A DNA stretch of 64,000 nucleotides from an uncultured Alphaproteobacteria bacterium (lineage in GTDB: Bacteria; Pseudomonadota; Alphaproteobacteria; RF32; CAG-239): assembly GCA_944392835.1 (NCBI GenBank), contig CALXYB010000001.1:1-64000 (forward strand), in the 5' to 3' direction. The notes under the pieces are model-generated. The model worked only from the letters and a program-made list of their open reading frames with translations, was not told the origin of the DNA and did no database searches. How positions within the stretch are numbered: the stretch's first letter is position 1; every line of letters starts with the position of its first letter. Shown here one piece after another: positions 32,751 through 40,969 of the stretch. A program made the position numbers and the translations under genes.

Positions 32751-32787
32751 AAAAACTCGTTACTTTTCATAAAGCAACGAGTTTTTA
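32751..32787 (-). terminator. Terminator of the 111-residue membrane protein gene
   Basis: AAAAACTCGTT and AACGAGTTTTT pair, with CTTT/AAAG pairing inside. The minus-strand T-run fits the gene that ends at 32801. Confidence 0.8.
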
Positions 32788-32800
32788 TCACAACCTTTTT

Positions 32801-33136
32801 TCACAAATCTGAAATTCTCTGGGAAAGCTTGATTGACTTAACCAAAAGCGCCGTGAACAGAAGCTGCTCCAAAAGCAATCCTACAGCACAGATAAAATAC
32901 CATACATTTTGCTCTTCCATGCAAAAATGCATAAATATCACGCCCAAAGAAACCAAAAAAGCAAAACCCAAAAGAGATTGAAGTTCTACAATCTTTTTCT
33001 CACATACAACCTTGTCAATAACTCTATGCGAAAGTTTTTTCACATATTCAACTTTGCTTTGGAGTTTTGATATCTGCCTAAAAGCATAAATCTGAATTCC
33101 CAGGCACAAGACAATAAAAATAGCAATTAACCACAT
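32801..33136 (-). CDS. Membrane protein with a coiled-coil-like linker (111 residues)
   Basis: An N-terminal hydrophobic segment (LIAIFIVLCLGIQIYAF) is followed by a charged helix (RQISKLQSKVEYVKKLSHRVIDKVV) and two more hydrophobic segments (LLGFAFLVSLGVIFMHF and VWYFICAVGLLLEQLLFTALL). No family is recognised. It stands alone with its own terminator. Confidence 0.6.
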   Translation of the reverse strand: MWLIAIFIVLCLGIQIYAFRQISKLQSKVEYVKKLSHRVIDKVVCEKKIVELQSLLGFAFLVSLGVIFMHFCMEEQNVWYFICAVGLLLEQLLFTALLVKSIKLSQRISDL

Positions 33137-33343
33137 AATTTTTAGATTTTAGAATAAATATTTTAATTGCCCTTAAAATATCATCTTCATATTCTTTGTC
33201 AACACATTAGACAAAAACAAATTCTTTTTTCATTAAACATCAATTTATTCTTGAATATCTCAACAAAACGCATATAATTCAAAAACTTTTTGAATATTAT
33301 TAAGATTACTAACTATATTGTCTAACAAAAAAATTATTAAGTT

Positions 33344-33631
33344 ATGAAGCTTTTTAATCTTCTCGTTCTTTTAAATTTTGTTGAACGAATTACCATTCCG
33401 CCGGCAATCTGTACACTCGTTCCCACATGGAGAAAATCTTCACCAGCCAAGACTACAGAAAAATTGCCCACAAGCAATCCGCCTCAGACTGATGCTATGA
33501 ATCGTAGACATTGCGGACAATCCCAACAAAGTGCTGTCCTAAGACAAAAGACACGAAAAACAACCAGCAAGCTTATGGGCTTGGAAAGAAAGAAACTTGC
33601 CAAACCCAAGAAGTCAAAGAAAAGAGCTTAA
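33344..33631 (+). CDS. Doubtful 95-residue ORF, possibly a broken gene
   Basis: The frame encodes a hydrophobic start (MKLFNLLVLLNF) and a Lys-rich end (KKLAKPKKSKKRA). A terminator follows 13 bases after its stop, which suggests a transcript ends there. A parallel frame in the middle (MEKIFTSQDYRKIAHKQSASD, from 33429) also reads as protein-like, so this may be a frameshifted remnant. Apart from it, the gap 33137-33720 shows no feature except the terminator. Confidence 0.25.
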   Translation: MKLFNLLVLLNFVERITIPPAICTLVPTWRKSSPAKTTEKLPTSNPPQTDAMNRRHCGQSQQSAVLRQKTRKTTSKLMGLERKKLAKPKKSKKRA

Positions 33632-33643
33632 AAACACAACTGC

Positions 33644-33680
33644 AAACAGGGCTTCTGATTTATCAGAAACCCTGTTTCTT
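33644..33680 (+). terminator. Terminator upstream of mutY
   Basis: AAACAGGG and CCCTGTTT pair, continued by TTCTGAT/ATCAGAA, with a T-rich tail. Confidence 0.75.
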
Positions 33681-33720
33681 TATCCATAGACTTTTTCATA
33701 TTTTTTATTATACTCTGCTT

Positions 33721-34722
33721 ATGTCAAAAACAGATTTATCTACATCTCTTCTCAAATGGTACCAACATAACGGACGCGATCTTCCTTGGCGTATCAAAGG
33801 TGGCGCGCACCCCGACCCTTATGTGATTCTGGTATCAGAATTTATGTTGCAGCAAACCACTGTTAAAACCGTCATACCTTATTTTGAACGCTTTATGAAG
33901 CGTTTTCCAACTATTGAATCTTTAGCGCAAGCAGAGCTGGAAGAAATATATCTTTATTGGCAAGGACTAGGATATTATACCCGAGCCCGCTCCTTACACA
34001 CCACGGCACAAATAATTATGAATGACTATAACGGCAAATTTCCGCAAACCAAGCAAGAAATTCTTAAGCTCAAAGGCTTCGGTCCTTACACGGTAGCAAG
34101 TTTTCTGGCTTTGGCTTTTAATCAACCTGAAACTGTTATTGACGGTAATGTAACCCGTATCATTTGTCGTTTATATCATCTCACAAAACCAACTGACAAA
34201 ATTACGGATAAAATCCGCCAGCTTGCGGAAAATTTAACCGATTCCGCCCATGCTTCTGATTACGCCTCTGCCATCATGGATTTAGGCGCTCTTGTTTGTA
34301 CTCCGAAAAATCCTCTATGCAACCAATGCCCATGGTCCGACTTTTGCCAAAGCAAAAACCTTCCGGATTTAGAAAAAATCCCCTACAAAACCAAAATCTC
34401 AAAAACCGAAAAAAACGGATTCGTATATCTGATTTTCAATAATAAAAACCAAATTTTCATTCGCAAACGCACAGAGCCGGGACTTCTAACCGGTTTATAC
34501 GAATTTCCGTGGAGCGAAACACCGCTTTACCCTGAGGCCGAGGATACAGAGCTAAATATCTCACATATTTTTACCCATATCAAACTCAGCTTGAACATCC
34601 AAACCCTTCATAAAAACACCTCTCCGACCAAAGGCATTTTTGTTGATATAAGCGAGCTATCAAATTATCCCCTCTCTACCTTGATGAAAAAAGTAATAAA
34701 CATCTGGCTGAAAAAATCATAA
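33721..34722 (+). CDS. mutY: A/G-specific adenine DNA glycosylase
   Basis: The 333-residue base-excision enzyme removes adenine opposite 8-oxoguanine. It has PWRIKGGAHPDPYVILVSEFMLQQTTV, the helix-hairpin-helix LKGFGPYTVASFLALAF with catalytic Asp in VIDGNVTRI, and an iron-sulfur loop C-x6-C-x2-C-x5-C (CTPKNPLCNQCPWSDFC). A C-terminal NUDIX-like recognition domain follows. ATG 33721 is preferred. A longer open frame upstream crosses a terminator and lacks family sequence. Confidence 0.95.
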   Translation: MSKTDLSTSLLKWYQHNGRDLPWRIKGGAHPDPYVILVSEFMLQQTTVKTVIPYFERFMKRFPTIESLAQAELEEIYLYWQGLGYYTRARSLHTTAQIIMNDYNGKFPQTKQEILKLKGFGPYTVASFLALAFNQPETVIDGNVTRIICRLYHLTKPTDKITDKIRQLAENLTDSAHASDYASAIMDLGALVCTPKNPLCNQCPWSDFCQSKNLPDLEKIPYKTKISKTEKNGFVYLIFNNKNQIFIRKRTEPGLLTGLYEFPWSETPLYPEAEDTELNISHIFTHIKLSLNIQTLHKNTSPTKGIFVDISELSNYPLSTLMKKVINIWLKKS

Positions 34723-34869
34723 GTTTTCAACATACATACCTGAAAGTATATATTTTTTATTGCAATATTAGTGAGTTAAACTAGAATATAGTTATAAATG
34801 AACTATAACTGTAGAAATACTCAGTTAAAAGCATTATAATTATACTGTTCATACATAAGGGAGGCCCGC

Positions 34870-35052
34870 ATGGAAGTAGAAACTTTAACCCTCGAAAACT
34901 TGCGTATTCAGCATGCCCATCTTGATGCTGTCATAAAAGAAGAAGAATCCCATATCTGGAAAAATTGCATTAGAATTGAAGAACTCAAAAAACAAAAACT
35001 CAGAAAAAAAGACGAAATGCTCCGCCGGATTATGAGTCTAACAGATGCCTAA
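34870..35052 (+). CDS. DUF465 (YdcH-like) small protein
   Basis: The 60-residue helical protein has the family pattern: LRIQHAHLDAVIKEEE followed by ELKKQKLRKKDEMLRRI. The function is not established. GGGAGGCCCGC lies just before the ATG, giving a strong ribosome site. It is transcribed alone with a terminator. An AT-rich inverted repeat (TATAGTT/AACTATA) near 34786 lies in its promoter region. Confidence 0.8.
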   Translation: MEVETLTLENLRIQHAHLDAVIKEEESHIWKNCIRIEELKKQKLRKKDEMLRRIMSLTDA

Positions 35053-35071
35053 TTCTTGCATATAAAAAAAG

Positions 35072-35105
35072 AAAAAACGGCTGCTTTTATGCAGTCGTTT
35101 TTTTG
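35072..35105 (+). terminator. Terminator of the DUF465 gene
   Basis: AAAAAACGGCTGC and GCAGTCGTTTTTT pair around TTTTAT, with one mismatch. Confidence 0.8.
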
Positions 35106-35166
35106 CTGTTATTTAACCTTTGCTATGCTACACTGACACAAAATAATAATCCTAAAGGAAAAAGAC

Positions 35167-35523
35167 ATGCCCATACTCATCCTTTTCTGCCTACTCTTAA
35201 CCTCAAATTATACTCAGGCAGATGTTCGTTTCATCACAGAAACAGAAAACACCGCAGATTATGAAAAATTTCAAAGACTTAACCCCAAATATACAGAACC
35301 TATTGACGATTACGCAATAGACAACGCCAGCCGTTGCAAAGCAGAGGGGTACACTTACAGCAAATGCGCTTCCGGAATGCTATTGGCAGATCCCTGCCCT
35401 TATGATTATAGTCTATATGCCAACTGTTGTCCTGACACTTATCGTTACACAGCCACCGAATGTCGCGCTATGGGAAAAAGTTTAGGAGAATATTCTTGCG
35501 GAGGCTATTATAAATGCGAGTAA
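35167..35523 (+). CDS. Exported Cys-rich small protein (118 residues)
   Basis: A signal peptide (MPILILFCLLLTSNYTQA) is followed by a domain with about ten Cys: SRCKAEGYTYSKCASGM, DPCPYDYSLYANCCPDTYRY, TECRAMG and SCGGYYKCE. This suggests a disulfide-bonded periplasmic or surface protein. The family is not named. A DsbA-like protein at 37442 could oxidise it (inference). AAAGGAAAAAG precedes the ATG. Confidence 0.75.
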   Translation: MPILILFCLLLTSNYTQADVRFITETENTADYEKFQRLNPKYTEPIDDYAIDNASRCKAEGYTYSKCASGMLLADPCPYDYSLYANCCPDTYRYTATECRAMGKSLGEYSCGGYYKCE

Positions 35524-35524
35524 C

Positions 35525-35559
35525 AAAAAAACCGTTGCTAACTAGCAACGGTTTTTTTT
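35525..35559. terminator. Bidirectional terminator
   Basis: AAACCGTTGCTA and TAGCAACGGTTT form a long stem with A/T flanks, between the Cys-rich protein gene and rpsU. Confidence 0.85.
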
Positions 35560-35579
35560 AACTTTCAATTCTAATAAAT

Positions 35580-35786
35580 TTAGAATCCTTCAGTATCTAA
35601 GCGCTTCCGCAGCTGCTTACGGGCACGTCTGATAGCCTCAGCCTGACGGCGAGCCTTTTTCTCAGAGTTCTTTTCATGATGGCGTCTCAGCTTCATTTCG
35701 CGGAAAATACCTTCACGTTGCATTTTCTTCTTCAAAACTTTCAAAGACTGAGCTACGTCATTACCGATAACAGTAACCTGAACCAC
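35580..35786 (-). CDS. rpsU: 30S ribosomal protein S21
   Basis: The 68-residue basic protein has the S21 start [43 protein letters not shown] and an Arg-rich tail. It binds the 30S platform near the anti-Shine-Dalgarno region. It is a single gene with AAAAGGGGTG upstream. Confidence 0.95.
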   Translation of the reverse strand: MVQVTVIGNDVAQSLKVLKKKMQREGIFREMKLRRHHEKNSEKKARRQAEAIRRARKQLRKRLDTEGF

Positions 35787-35925
35787 TTAAATCACCCCTT
35801 TTCAACTTATCTAAAGGTTAAACATTGAACTGCTTTTTATCACAGGCTTTCAGAATATGCAAGCAAAAAAGACCACAAACATATATGAGGCTTTTGCCTT
35901 TCAAATAAAATAAAGCAAACTTGCG

Positions 35926-36138
35926 TTAAGCAATAATATTTGGCATAATCCGAGCTTCAACAGTCTTAATTTTTTTCTTCAAACCCGAACGAAGCGTATT
36001 AAGCTGTTTTGCCTGAAAAAAATCAATCGTCTGATTTTTGGCAACTAAATGTCTTATATCCGAACAAACGCGGCGCTCCTCTAGTCTCAGTTCACAAAGC
36101 TGGTGCTGAAGTTTGCCTAAATTGTCGTTATTTAACAT
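35926..36138 (-). CDS. DUF465-like small helical protein (70 residues)
   Basis: The product (MLNNDNLGKLQHQLCELRLEERRV...) has the two-helix pattern of DUF465: a first helix ending in DIRHL and a second with LRSGLKKKIKTVEARI. The match is weaker than for the protein at 34870. The function is unknown. GGAAGGAACT lies before the ATG. Confidence 0.6.
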   Translation of the reverse strand: MLNNDNLGKLQHQLCELRLEERRVCSDIRHLVAKNQTIDFFQAKQLNTLRSGLKKKIKTVEARIMPNIIA

Positions 36139-36271
36139 TAAATAGTTCCTTCCCGAAAAAAAAACGATGAAAACAAAAATTTTTGCTGGAAATAATTCCT
36201 CAAAATTTGTATTAGATTATACAGCATATTTGAAAAAAAATCAACAATAAAGAAAAACTAGGAGTTTTTAT

Positions 36272-37357
36272 ATGAGCAATACAAAGAAAATTGGTATTTT
36301 AACCAGCGGCGGCGATTGCGCCGGCTTAAATGCTGTTATCAGAGCCGTGGTTAATTCTGCCAGCAGACTGGGCTGGGAAGTTTACGGTATCAAGAATGGT
36401 ACGGATGGCTTAACCGAAAAGCCCCTCGCCTACGAAATTTTGACTGTTCACAATTTCTCAGACACCCCTTGGCCGAGAATCAGTGGTTCATACCTTGGCT
36501 CTTTAAACAAAGGTGTCAAAATGGAATCTTTGGAAGAAGTTTCTAAACGATTCGGCGAAGGCGTAAAAACTCTTGGTTTGGATGCTATTGTTGTTGTCGG
36601 CGGCGACGGCAGCATGAACATTGTCAGCAACTATTGCAAAAATGCCGGAGTTAAGATGGTTGGCATTCCAAAAACCATTGATAACGATACTCCGATTACC
36701 GAATTTTCCGTCGGTTTCAACTCTGCTTGCCAAGTTTGCACCTCTGCTATTGATAGCTTAGACGCTACAGCACGTTCACACTCTCGCGCTCTCATTTTGG
36801 AGGTTATGGGTCGTGATGCCGGCCACTTGGCCATGCACTCTGCCTTAGCTGGTGGTGCTGATGTTTGCCTAGTTCCTGAGATTCCCTACAAGATTGATGC
36901 CATTGTAGAAAAATTAAAAGAAATTAAAGTTTCTGGTCGCAACCATGCTGTTTTGGTTGTATCTGAGGGCATTAAGACCGAAAATGGCGAACATATCATC
37001 GGTGCCAAAAACCTCATTGGTGAAAATGTTTACGGCGGTGTCGGACAATATTTGAGCAGCGAACTTAACAAACGTCTACCGGATTTCCAAACCCGCGTAA
37101 CTACTCTGGGCCACTTACAACGCTCCGGTATTCCGACAGCATTTGACCGTATGTTGGCAGCAATTTTTGGAGCTAAAGCTGTTGAGTTACTTGAAAAAGG
37201 CGAAACCAACAAAATGGTTGTATGGGAAGATGGCGAAGCCAAAGCTTATTCTCTGGAAGAAGTTGTTAAAAAAGGCACCACTCTCTTGGATGTACATGGT
37301 GATTATGTCAAAGCAGCCCAAAAGATTGGTATGTATGTTGGCGAAATCAAAGCCTAA
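36272..37357 (+). CDS. pfkA: 6-Phosphofructokinase
   Basis: The 361-residue glycolytic enzyme starts GILTSGGDCAGLNAVIRAVV. It has VVGGDGSMNI, VGIPKTIDNDTP (catalytic Asp), EVMGRDAGHLAMHSALAGGAD and TTLGHLQRSGIPTAFDR. In Escherichia coli numbering, position 104 is Gly, which favours ATP, while 124 is Lys, as in PPi-dependent enzymes; this combination is known in group III ATP enzymes. ATP is the likely phosphate donor. CTAGGAGTTTTTAT precedes the ATG. Confidence 0.92.
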   Translation: MSNTKKIGILTSGGDCAGLNAVIRAVVNSASRLGWEVYGIKNGTDGLTEKPLAYEILTVHNFSDTPWPRISGSYLGSLNKGVKMESLEEVSKRFGEGVKTLGLDAIVVVGGDGSMNIVSNYCKNAGVKMVGIPKTIDNDTPITEFSVGFNSACQVCTSAIDSLDATARSHSRALILEVMGRDAGHLAMHSALAGGADVCLVPEIPYKIDAIVEKLKEIKVSGRNHAVLVVSEGIKTENGEHIIGAKNLIGENVYGGVGQYLSSELNKRLPDFQTRVTTLGHLQRSGIPTAFDRMLAAIFGAKAVELLEKGETNKMVVWEDGEAKAYSLEEVVKKGTTLLDVHGDYVKAAQKIGMYVGEIKA

Positions 37358-37359
37358 TC

Positions 37360-37389
37360 AAAAAGCTCCCTTCGGGGAGCTTTTTTTTT
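37360..37389 (+). terminator. Terminator of pfkA
   Basis: AAAAGCTCCC and GGGAGCTTTT pair around the stable loop TTCG, followed by a long T-run. Confidence 0.9.
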
Positions 37390-37394
37390 AAACT

Positions 37395-37428
37395 AAAAAA
37401 GCAGCCTCAAAAGAGACTGCTTTTTTTC
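37395..37428 (-). terminator. Terminator of the DsbA-like gene
   Basis: AAAAAGCAG and CTGCTTTTT pair, with CTC/GAG inside around AAAA, just after the minus-strand stop. Confidence 0.8.
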
Positions 37429-37441
37429 AACAAACTATAAC

Positions 37442-38164
37442 CTATTTTGCAGCATCAATTTGTTTTTGAATTTCAGCGCCATCAATAGTTTGAAGTTGTT
37501 TGCCGTTCAGGAACAATGCCGGAACACCGCTAACCTGAATTTTTCCGGCCAAATCATTGATACCATTCAAAGCATCATTAACTTTGGCTGAATTCATGTC
37601 AGCTTTCAGCTTTTCCATATCAACGCCGGTAGAAGCAACCAATTCATCAATTTTTGCTTCATCAGGTCTGCCTTCAAAGCTAAAAATAGCATTGTATGCT
37701 TCAAAGAACTTACCCTGCTCATTTGCAGCCAAAGCAGCTTTAGCAGCATACTGAGAAATAGGAGCCACAAATGTCAAAGGCTTAAATACGATTTTAATAT
37801 CCGGATTTGCCTCTGCAATTTGCTTAATTGCCGGATAAACCTTATGGCAATAATGGCAAGAGAAGTCAAAGAACTCAACCAAAACAACATCGGCATCAGC
37901 CGCACCGATAAACGGTGTCTTAGGATCATTATTCAATGCCGGCAAATTAGCTTCAATCATTTTCTGAGCTTCGGCAGCAGCCTGTTCTCTCAATCTCTGC
38001 TCATAGTTTTGCATAGCATTAACAATGATCTCCGGATTATTATTTAATGTTTCTTCAACACTGCCAGCCTGTTTCTGAGCACCATTGTGAATGCTCATAC
38101 CCAGAGCAACACCGGCAAGAACCAAAGCCAACAAAGAAACGTAAAGTGAATTCAATTTACTCAT
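37442..38164 (-). CDS. DsbA-family thiol:disulfide oxidoreductase
   Basis: The 240-residue protein has an N-terminal hydrophobic anchor or signal (LYVSLLALVLAGVALGM). A helical region follows (QNYEQRLREQAAAEAQKMIE). The thioredoxin-fold domain starts VLVEFFDFSCHYCHKVYPAI, with active site Cys-His-Tyr-Cys, and has the cis-Pro segment VSGVPALFLNG. This form (DSBA with N-terminal extension) is like the BdbD/ScsC-Com1 group. It should act in the periplasm as an oxidase or isomerase. Confidence 0.9.
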   Translation of the reverse strand: MSKLNSLYVSLLALVLAGVALGMSIHNGAQKQAGSVEETLNNNPEIIVNAMQNYEQRLREQAAAEAQKMIEANLPALNNDPKTPFIGAADADVVLVEFFDFSCHYCHKVYPAIKQIAEANPDIKIVFKPLTFVAPISQYAAKAALAANEQGKFFEAYNAIFSFEGRPDEAKIDELVASTGVDMEKLKADMNSAKVNDALNGINDLAGKIQVSGVPALFLNGKQLQTIDGAEIQKQIDAAK

Positions 38165-38338
38165 TTTAGTATCCTTAAATTATTATATAATAAAACACCT
38201 AATAATTTAGCTAATCTGAAATTTATTTACAAGCCCATTTTTATAGAATAATTTGCACTTTCAATCCAATTTGCTAAACATTTATTCATAAATTTAGGAT
38301 ACAATAAGCTAAAAAACTTAAACTTAAGGAAGCAAGAA

Positions 38339-38998
38339 ATGTTCCACATAAAAGTTTCACTTTTTGCACGCACCAAATCTCTTGAAAATAAAATAGATTT
38401 ATTTCATGACAAACTCATAGATGCCGCAATGACTTTCAAAAAAGCTATTCATGTTTTTTTGACAGAAAAAAGAGGTGAAAATTATCGTAAACTAAGTAAA
38501 CAAATCAAAACCATTGAGCACGACGCTGACGCACTGCGCCGTGACATTGAAAACAAACTCTACATCCAAAATCTCATTCCCGACCTCCGCGGTGATGTTT
38601 TACATCTGGTTGAAAATTTGGATAAAATTATTAATAAATTTGATGAAGTTACCTACAAATTTTATATAGAACAGCCGGATATTCCAGAAGAATATCACAC
38701 CCGAGTATTAGAACTTTGCGAACAAGTATCAGATTGTGCCGAAAATATGGCCATCGCATCCCGTGCCTTTTTCAGAGATTTTTCAACCGTGCGTGATTAT
38801 TCACAAAAAGTCTACTTTATGGAACATGAAACAGACTTAACTTCAGGAAGAATGTTAGAAGCTATTTTTGATTCTGACTTACCTCTTGCCAACAAACTAC
38901 AACTAGATTCGCTTATTACCGAAGTAGCAGACATCGCCGATATTGCCGAAGACTGTGTTGATGAACTTCTAATTTTCACAATTAAAAGAGATATTTAA
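38339..38998 (+). CDS. DUF47 (PhoU-like) phosphate transport accessory protein
   Basis: The 219-residue helical protein matches the TIGR00153/DUF47 pattern: KQIKTIEHDADALRRDIENKLY, LVENLDKIINKFDEVTYKF and YFMEHETDLTSGRM. It is encoded directly before a Pit transporter (ATG overlap of one base), the usual pairing in bacteria. It is inferred to control phosphate uptake by that transporter. Confidence 0.9.
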   Translation: MFHIKVSLFARTKSLENKIDLFHDKLIDAAMTFKKAIHVFLTEKRGENYRKLSKQIKTIEHDADALRRDIENKLYIQNLIPDLRGDVLHLVENLDKIINKFDEVTYKFYIEQPDIPEEYHTRVLELCEQVSDCAENMAIASRAFFRDFSTVRDYSQKVYFMEHETDLTSGRMLEAIFDSDLPLANKLQLDSLITEVADIADIAEDCVDELLIFTIKRDI

Positions 38999-40053
38999 TG
39001 GATTTAACCTATTTCATATTCTTAAGCAGTGGTTTATTTTTAGGTTGGTCTTTGGGTGCCAATGATGCCGCCAATGTCTTTGGGACTGCTGTTGGTACCA
39101 AAATGGTAAAATTTCGCACGGCAGCTCTCATCTCATCGTTATTCATCATTATCGGCGCTGTTTATGCCGGAGAAGGTGCTAGTGAAACTTTAGGGAAATT
39201 AGGACACATCAATACATTAGCCGGAGCCTTCATGGTTGCTCTTGCTGCTGCCCTAAGTATTTATTGGATGGTTCAATCCGCTCTGCCTGTTTCCACATCT
39301 CAAGCCATAGTCGGAGCCATCATTGGTTGGAACCTCTACAGCGGCAAACCCACAGAAATAGATTTATTTTTCCAAATTGCCGGGACTTGGGTAATTTGCC
39401 CGATTCTTGCTGGCATAATTGCCATTATCATATACTACATCATCAAAAATATTGTCAGACATTCCAAAATACATTTGATTCGTCAAGATTTATATACCCG
39501 TATCGGCCTTATTATTGCCGGAGCTTTTGGGGCTTATGCTCTGGGAGCCAACAATATCGCAAATGTTATGGGCGTTTTTGTTGAATCAGCTCCTTTTCAT
39601 GAAATTAGTTTGGGAAACATTTTACACTTAGATAAGACGCAAGTTCTCTTCCTTATCGGCGGACTTGCCATCAGCATTGGAGTTTATACTTATTCCCACC
39701 GTGTAATAAATACCGTCGGAGACAACCTGATGCATATGTCACCACTGGTGGCTTGGATTGTTGTGGTATCTCAAGGTCTAGTCCTCTTTCTTTTTGCTTC
39801 CCAAGGACTACAACATTTTCTTTTATCACATAACCTCCCGGCATTACCTCTTGTTCCGGTATCCAGCTCTCAAGCCGTTATTGGTGCCATTATCGGAATA
39901 GGCATTGCCAAAGGAGGAAACAACATTAACTGGAGTATCTTGGGACACATAGCCATTGGCTGGGTTTTAACTCCGATTATTGCCGCTTTAGTTTGCTTCG
40001 TCTCACTGTTTTTTCTGGAAAATGTTTTTAACCAAATTGTTTATATTCCATAA
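38998..40053 (+). CDS. PiT-family inorganic phosphate transporter
   Basis: The 351-residue polytopic membrane protein has both PiT signature repeats: GWSLGANDAANVFGTAVGTKMV near the N-terminus and GAYALGANNIANVMGVF in the middle. PVSTSQAIVGAIIG and PVSSSQAVIGAIIG are further paired repeats. It takes up phosphate, probably as a metal complex with protons. It forms a two-gene operon with the DUF47 gene. Confidence 0.94.
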   Translation: MDLTYFIFLSSGLFLGWSLGANDAANVFGTAVGTKMVKFRTAALISSLFIIIGAVYAGEGASETLGKLGHINTLAGAFMVALAAALSIYWMVQSALPVSTSQAIVGAIIGWNLYSGKPTEIDLFFQIAGTWVICPILAGIIAIIIYYIIKNIVRHSKIHLIRQDLYTRIGLIIAGAFGAYALGANNIANVMGVFVESAPFHEISLGNILHLDKTQVLFLIGGLAISIGVYTYSHRVINTVGDNLMHMSPLVAWIVVVSQGLVLFLFASQGLQHFLLSHNLPALPLVPVSSSQAVIGAIIGIGIAKGGNNINWSILGHIAIGWVLTPIIAALVCFVSLFFLENVFNQIVYIP

Positions 40054-40054
40054 A

Positions 40055-40085
40055 AGAAAGGAGCTGAAATCAGCTCCTTTTTTAT
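40055..40085. terminator. Terminator after the PiT gene
   Basis: AAAGGAGCTG and CAGCTCCTTT pair around AAAT, with a T-run. It also lies at the end of the convergent gene at 40093. Confidence 0.85.
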
Positions 40086-40092
40086 TTCCGAA

Positions 40093-40830
40093 TTATAACT
40101 TCAAATTATTCCAACCGCTCTTTTTCGGTTCTGTCTTTTTCGGAGCAGCCTTTTGCGTATCCCAATTACGAATAGGTCCGCTCTGTTTGGCAACCATATC
40201 TTTTTGTGCTTGTGTCTGAGCCACACCGATAGGCAACAACTGTCTCAACATAGCCGGAGAAACAAAAGGAACAGTTTTAGGACGAAAAGACTCAACCATC
40301 ACATCAATAATCTCCGCTGCCGGACTAAAATTATAAGTCTTAAGCTTTCCGCCATAAAAAACCGAGAAAGAATGACAAGGCGAAGACAAAAGCATATCCG
40401 TATAATCCACACCACGCACGAAGCGCAGCATCAAACGAGGCTTTATCACACATTGAGCAACATCGCTTGAGATATTTTCAGGCGTAGCCAAAAACTGCTG
40501 AACAATCATATTCTTCAGATTATCATCCACAATTCCGCAAAATCCCGTAACCGCCATATTATCAATAGTATAGCCCTTGTAACCAGCAGGTTTAGCTGCT
40601 ACTTGGTAACAAAAAACAGCTTCAGAATCTGAAATATTTGCAATCGCACTATTCCCCAAAGCATCAATCATACTCTGAGAAATAACCGGAGGTTGACTGG
40701 TTGTTTCATTTCTCCGCCAAGAATCATTATCTTGCTGAAAAGATTGTACACCACTTCTTTGAGTTTGAGCAGAAACAGGCGCAATCATCCCTAAAGAAAT
40801 CCCCGCCGCTAACAACATTGCAAATTTCAT
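40093..40830 (-). CDS. Exported hypothetical protein, 245 residues
   Basis: A signal peptide (FAMLLAAGISLGMIAPVSA-Q) precedes a Gln/Ser-rich linker. A central domain with four Cys follows (EAVFCYQVAA, VTGFCGIVDD, AQCVIKPRLML, SSPCHSFSVF), and the tail is basic (KAAPKKTEPKKSGW). The family is not recognised. It faces the PilV-like gene and may be a lineage-specific periplasmic protein. Confidence 0.7.
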   Translation of the reverse strand: MKFAMLLAAGISLGMIAPVSAQTQRSGVQSFQQDNDSWRRNETTSQPPVISQSMIDALGNSAIANISDSEAVFCYQVAAKPAGYKGYTIDNMAVTGFCGIVDDNLKNMIVQQFLATPENISSDVAQCVIKPRLMLRFVRGVDYTDMLLSSPCHSFSVFYGGKLKTYNFSPAAEIIDVMVESFRPKTVPFVSPAMLRQLLPIGVAQTQAQKDMVAKQSGPIRNWDTQKAAPKKTEPKKSGWNNLKL

Positions 40831-40922
40831 CTAAACTTCTCCTAAAAACTCTTCAACGCTAATATAATATTAAATAAAAAAACATTTTACACCAAAAATT
40901 CTCAACTTTTCCCCGACCAAAC

Positions 40923-40957
40923 AAAAAAAAGCCTCGCCGAAAGCGAAGCTTTTTTTA
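40923..40957 (-). terminator. Terminator of the PilV-like gene
   Basis: AAAAAGC plus TCGC pairs with GCGA plus GCTTTTT around CGAAA, with a T-run on either strand. Confidence 0.8.
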
Positions 40958-40969
40958 ATGGACAATACA

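Noticed and set aside
33511-34722. A 403-residue MutY with a long N-terminal extension
   Set aside because: The extension crosses a strong terminator and has no family similarity. ATG 33721 gives the normal length and start.
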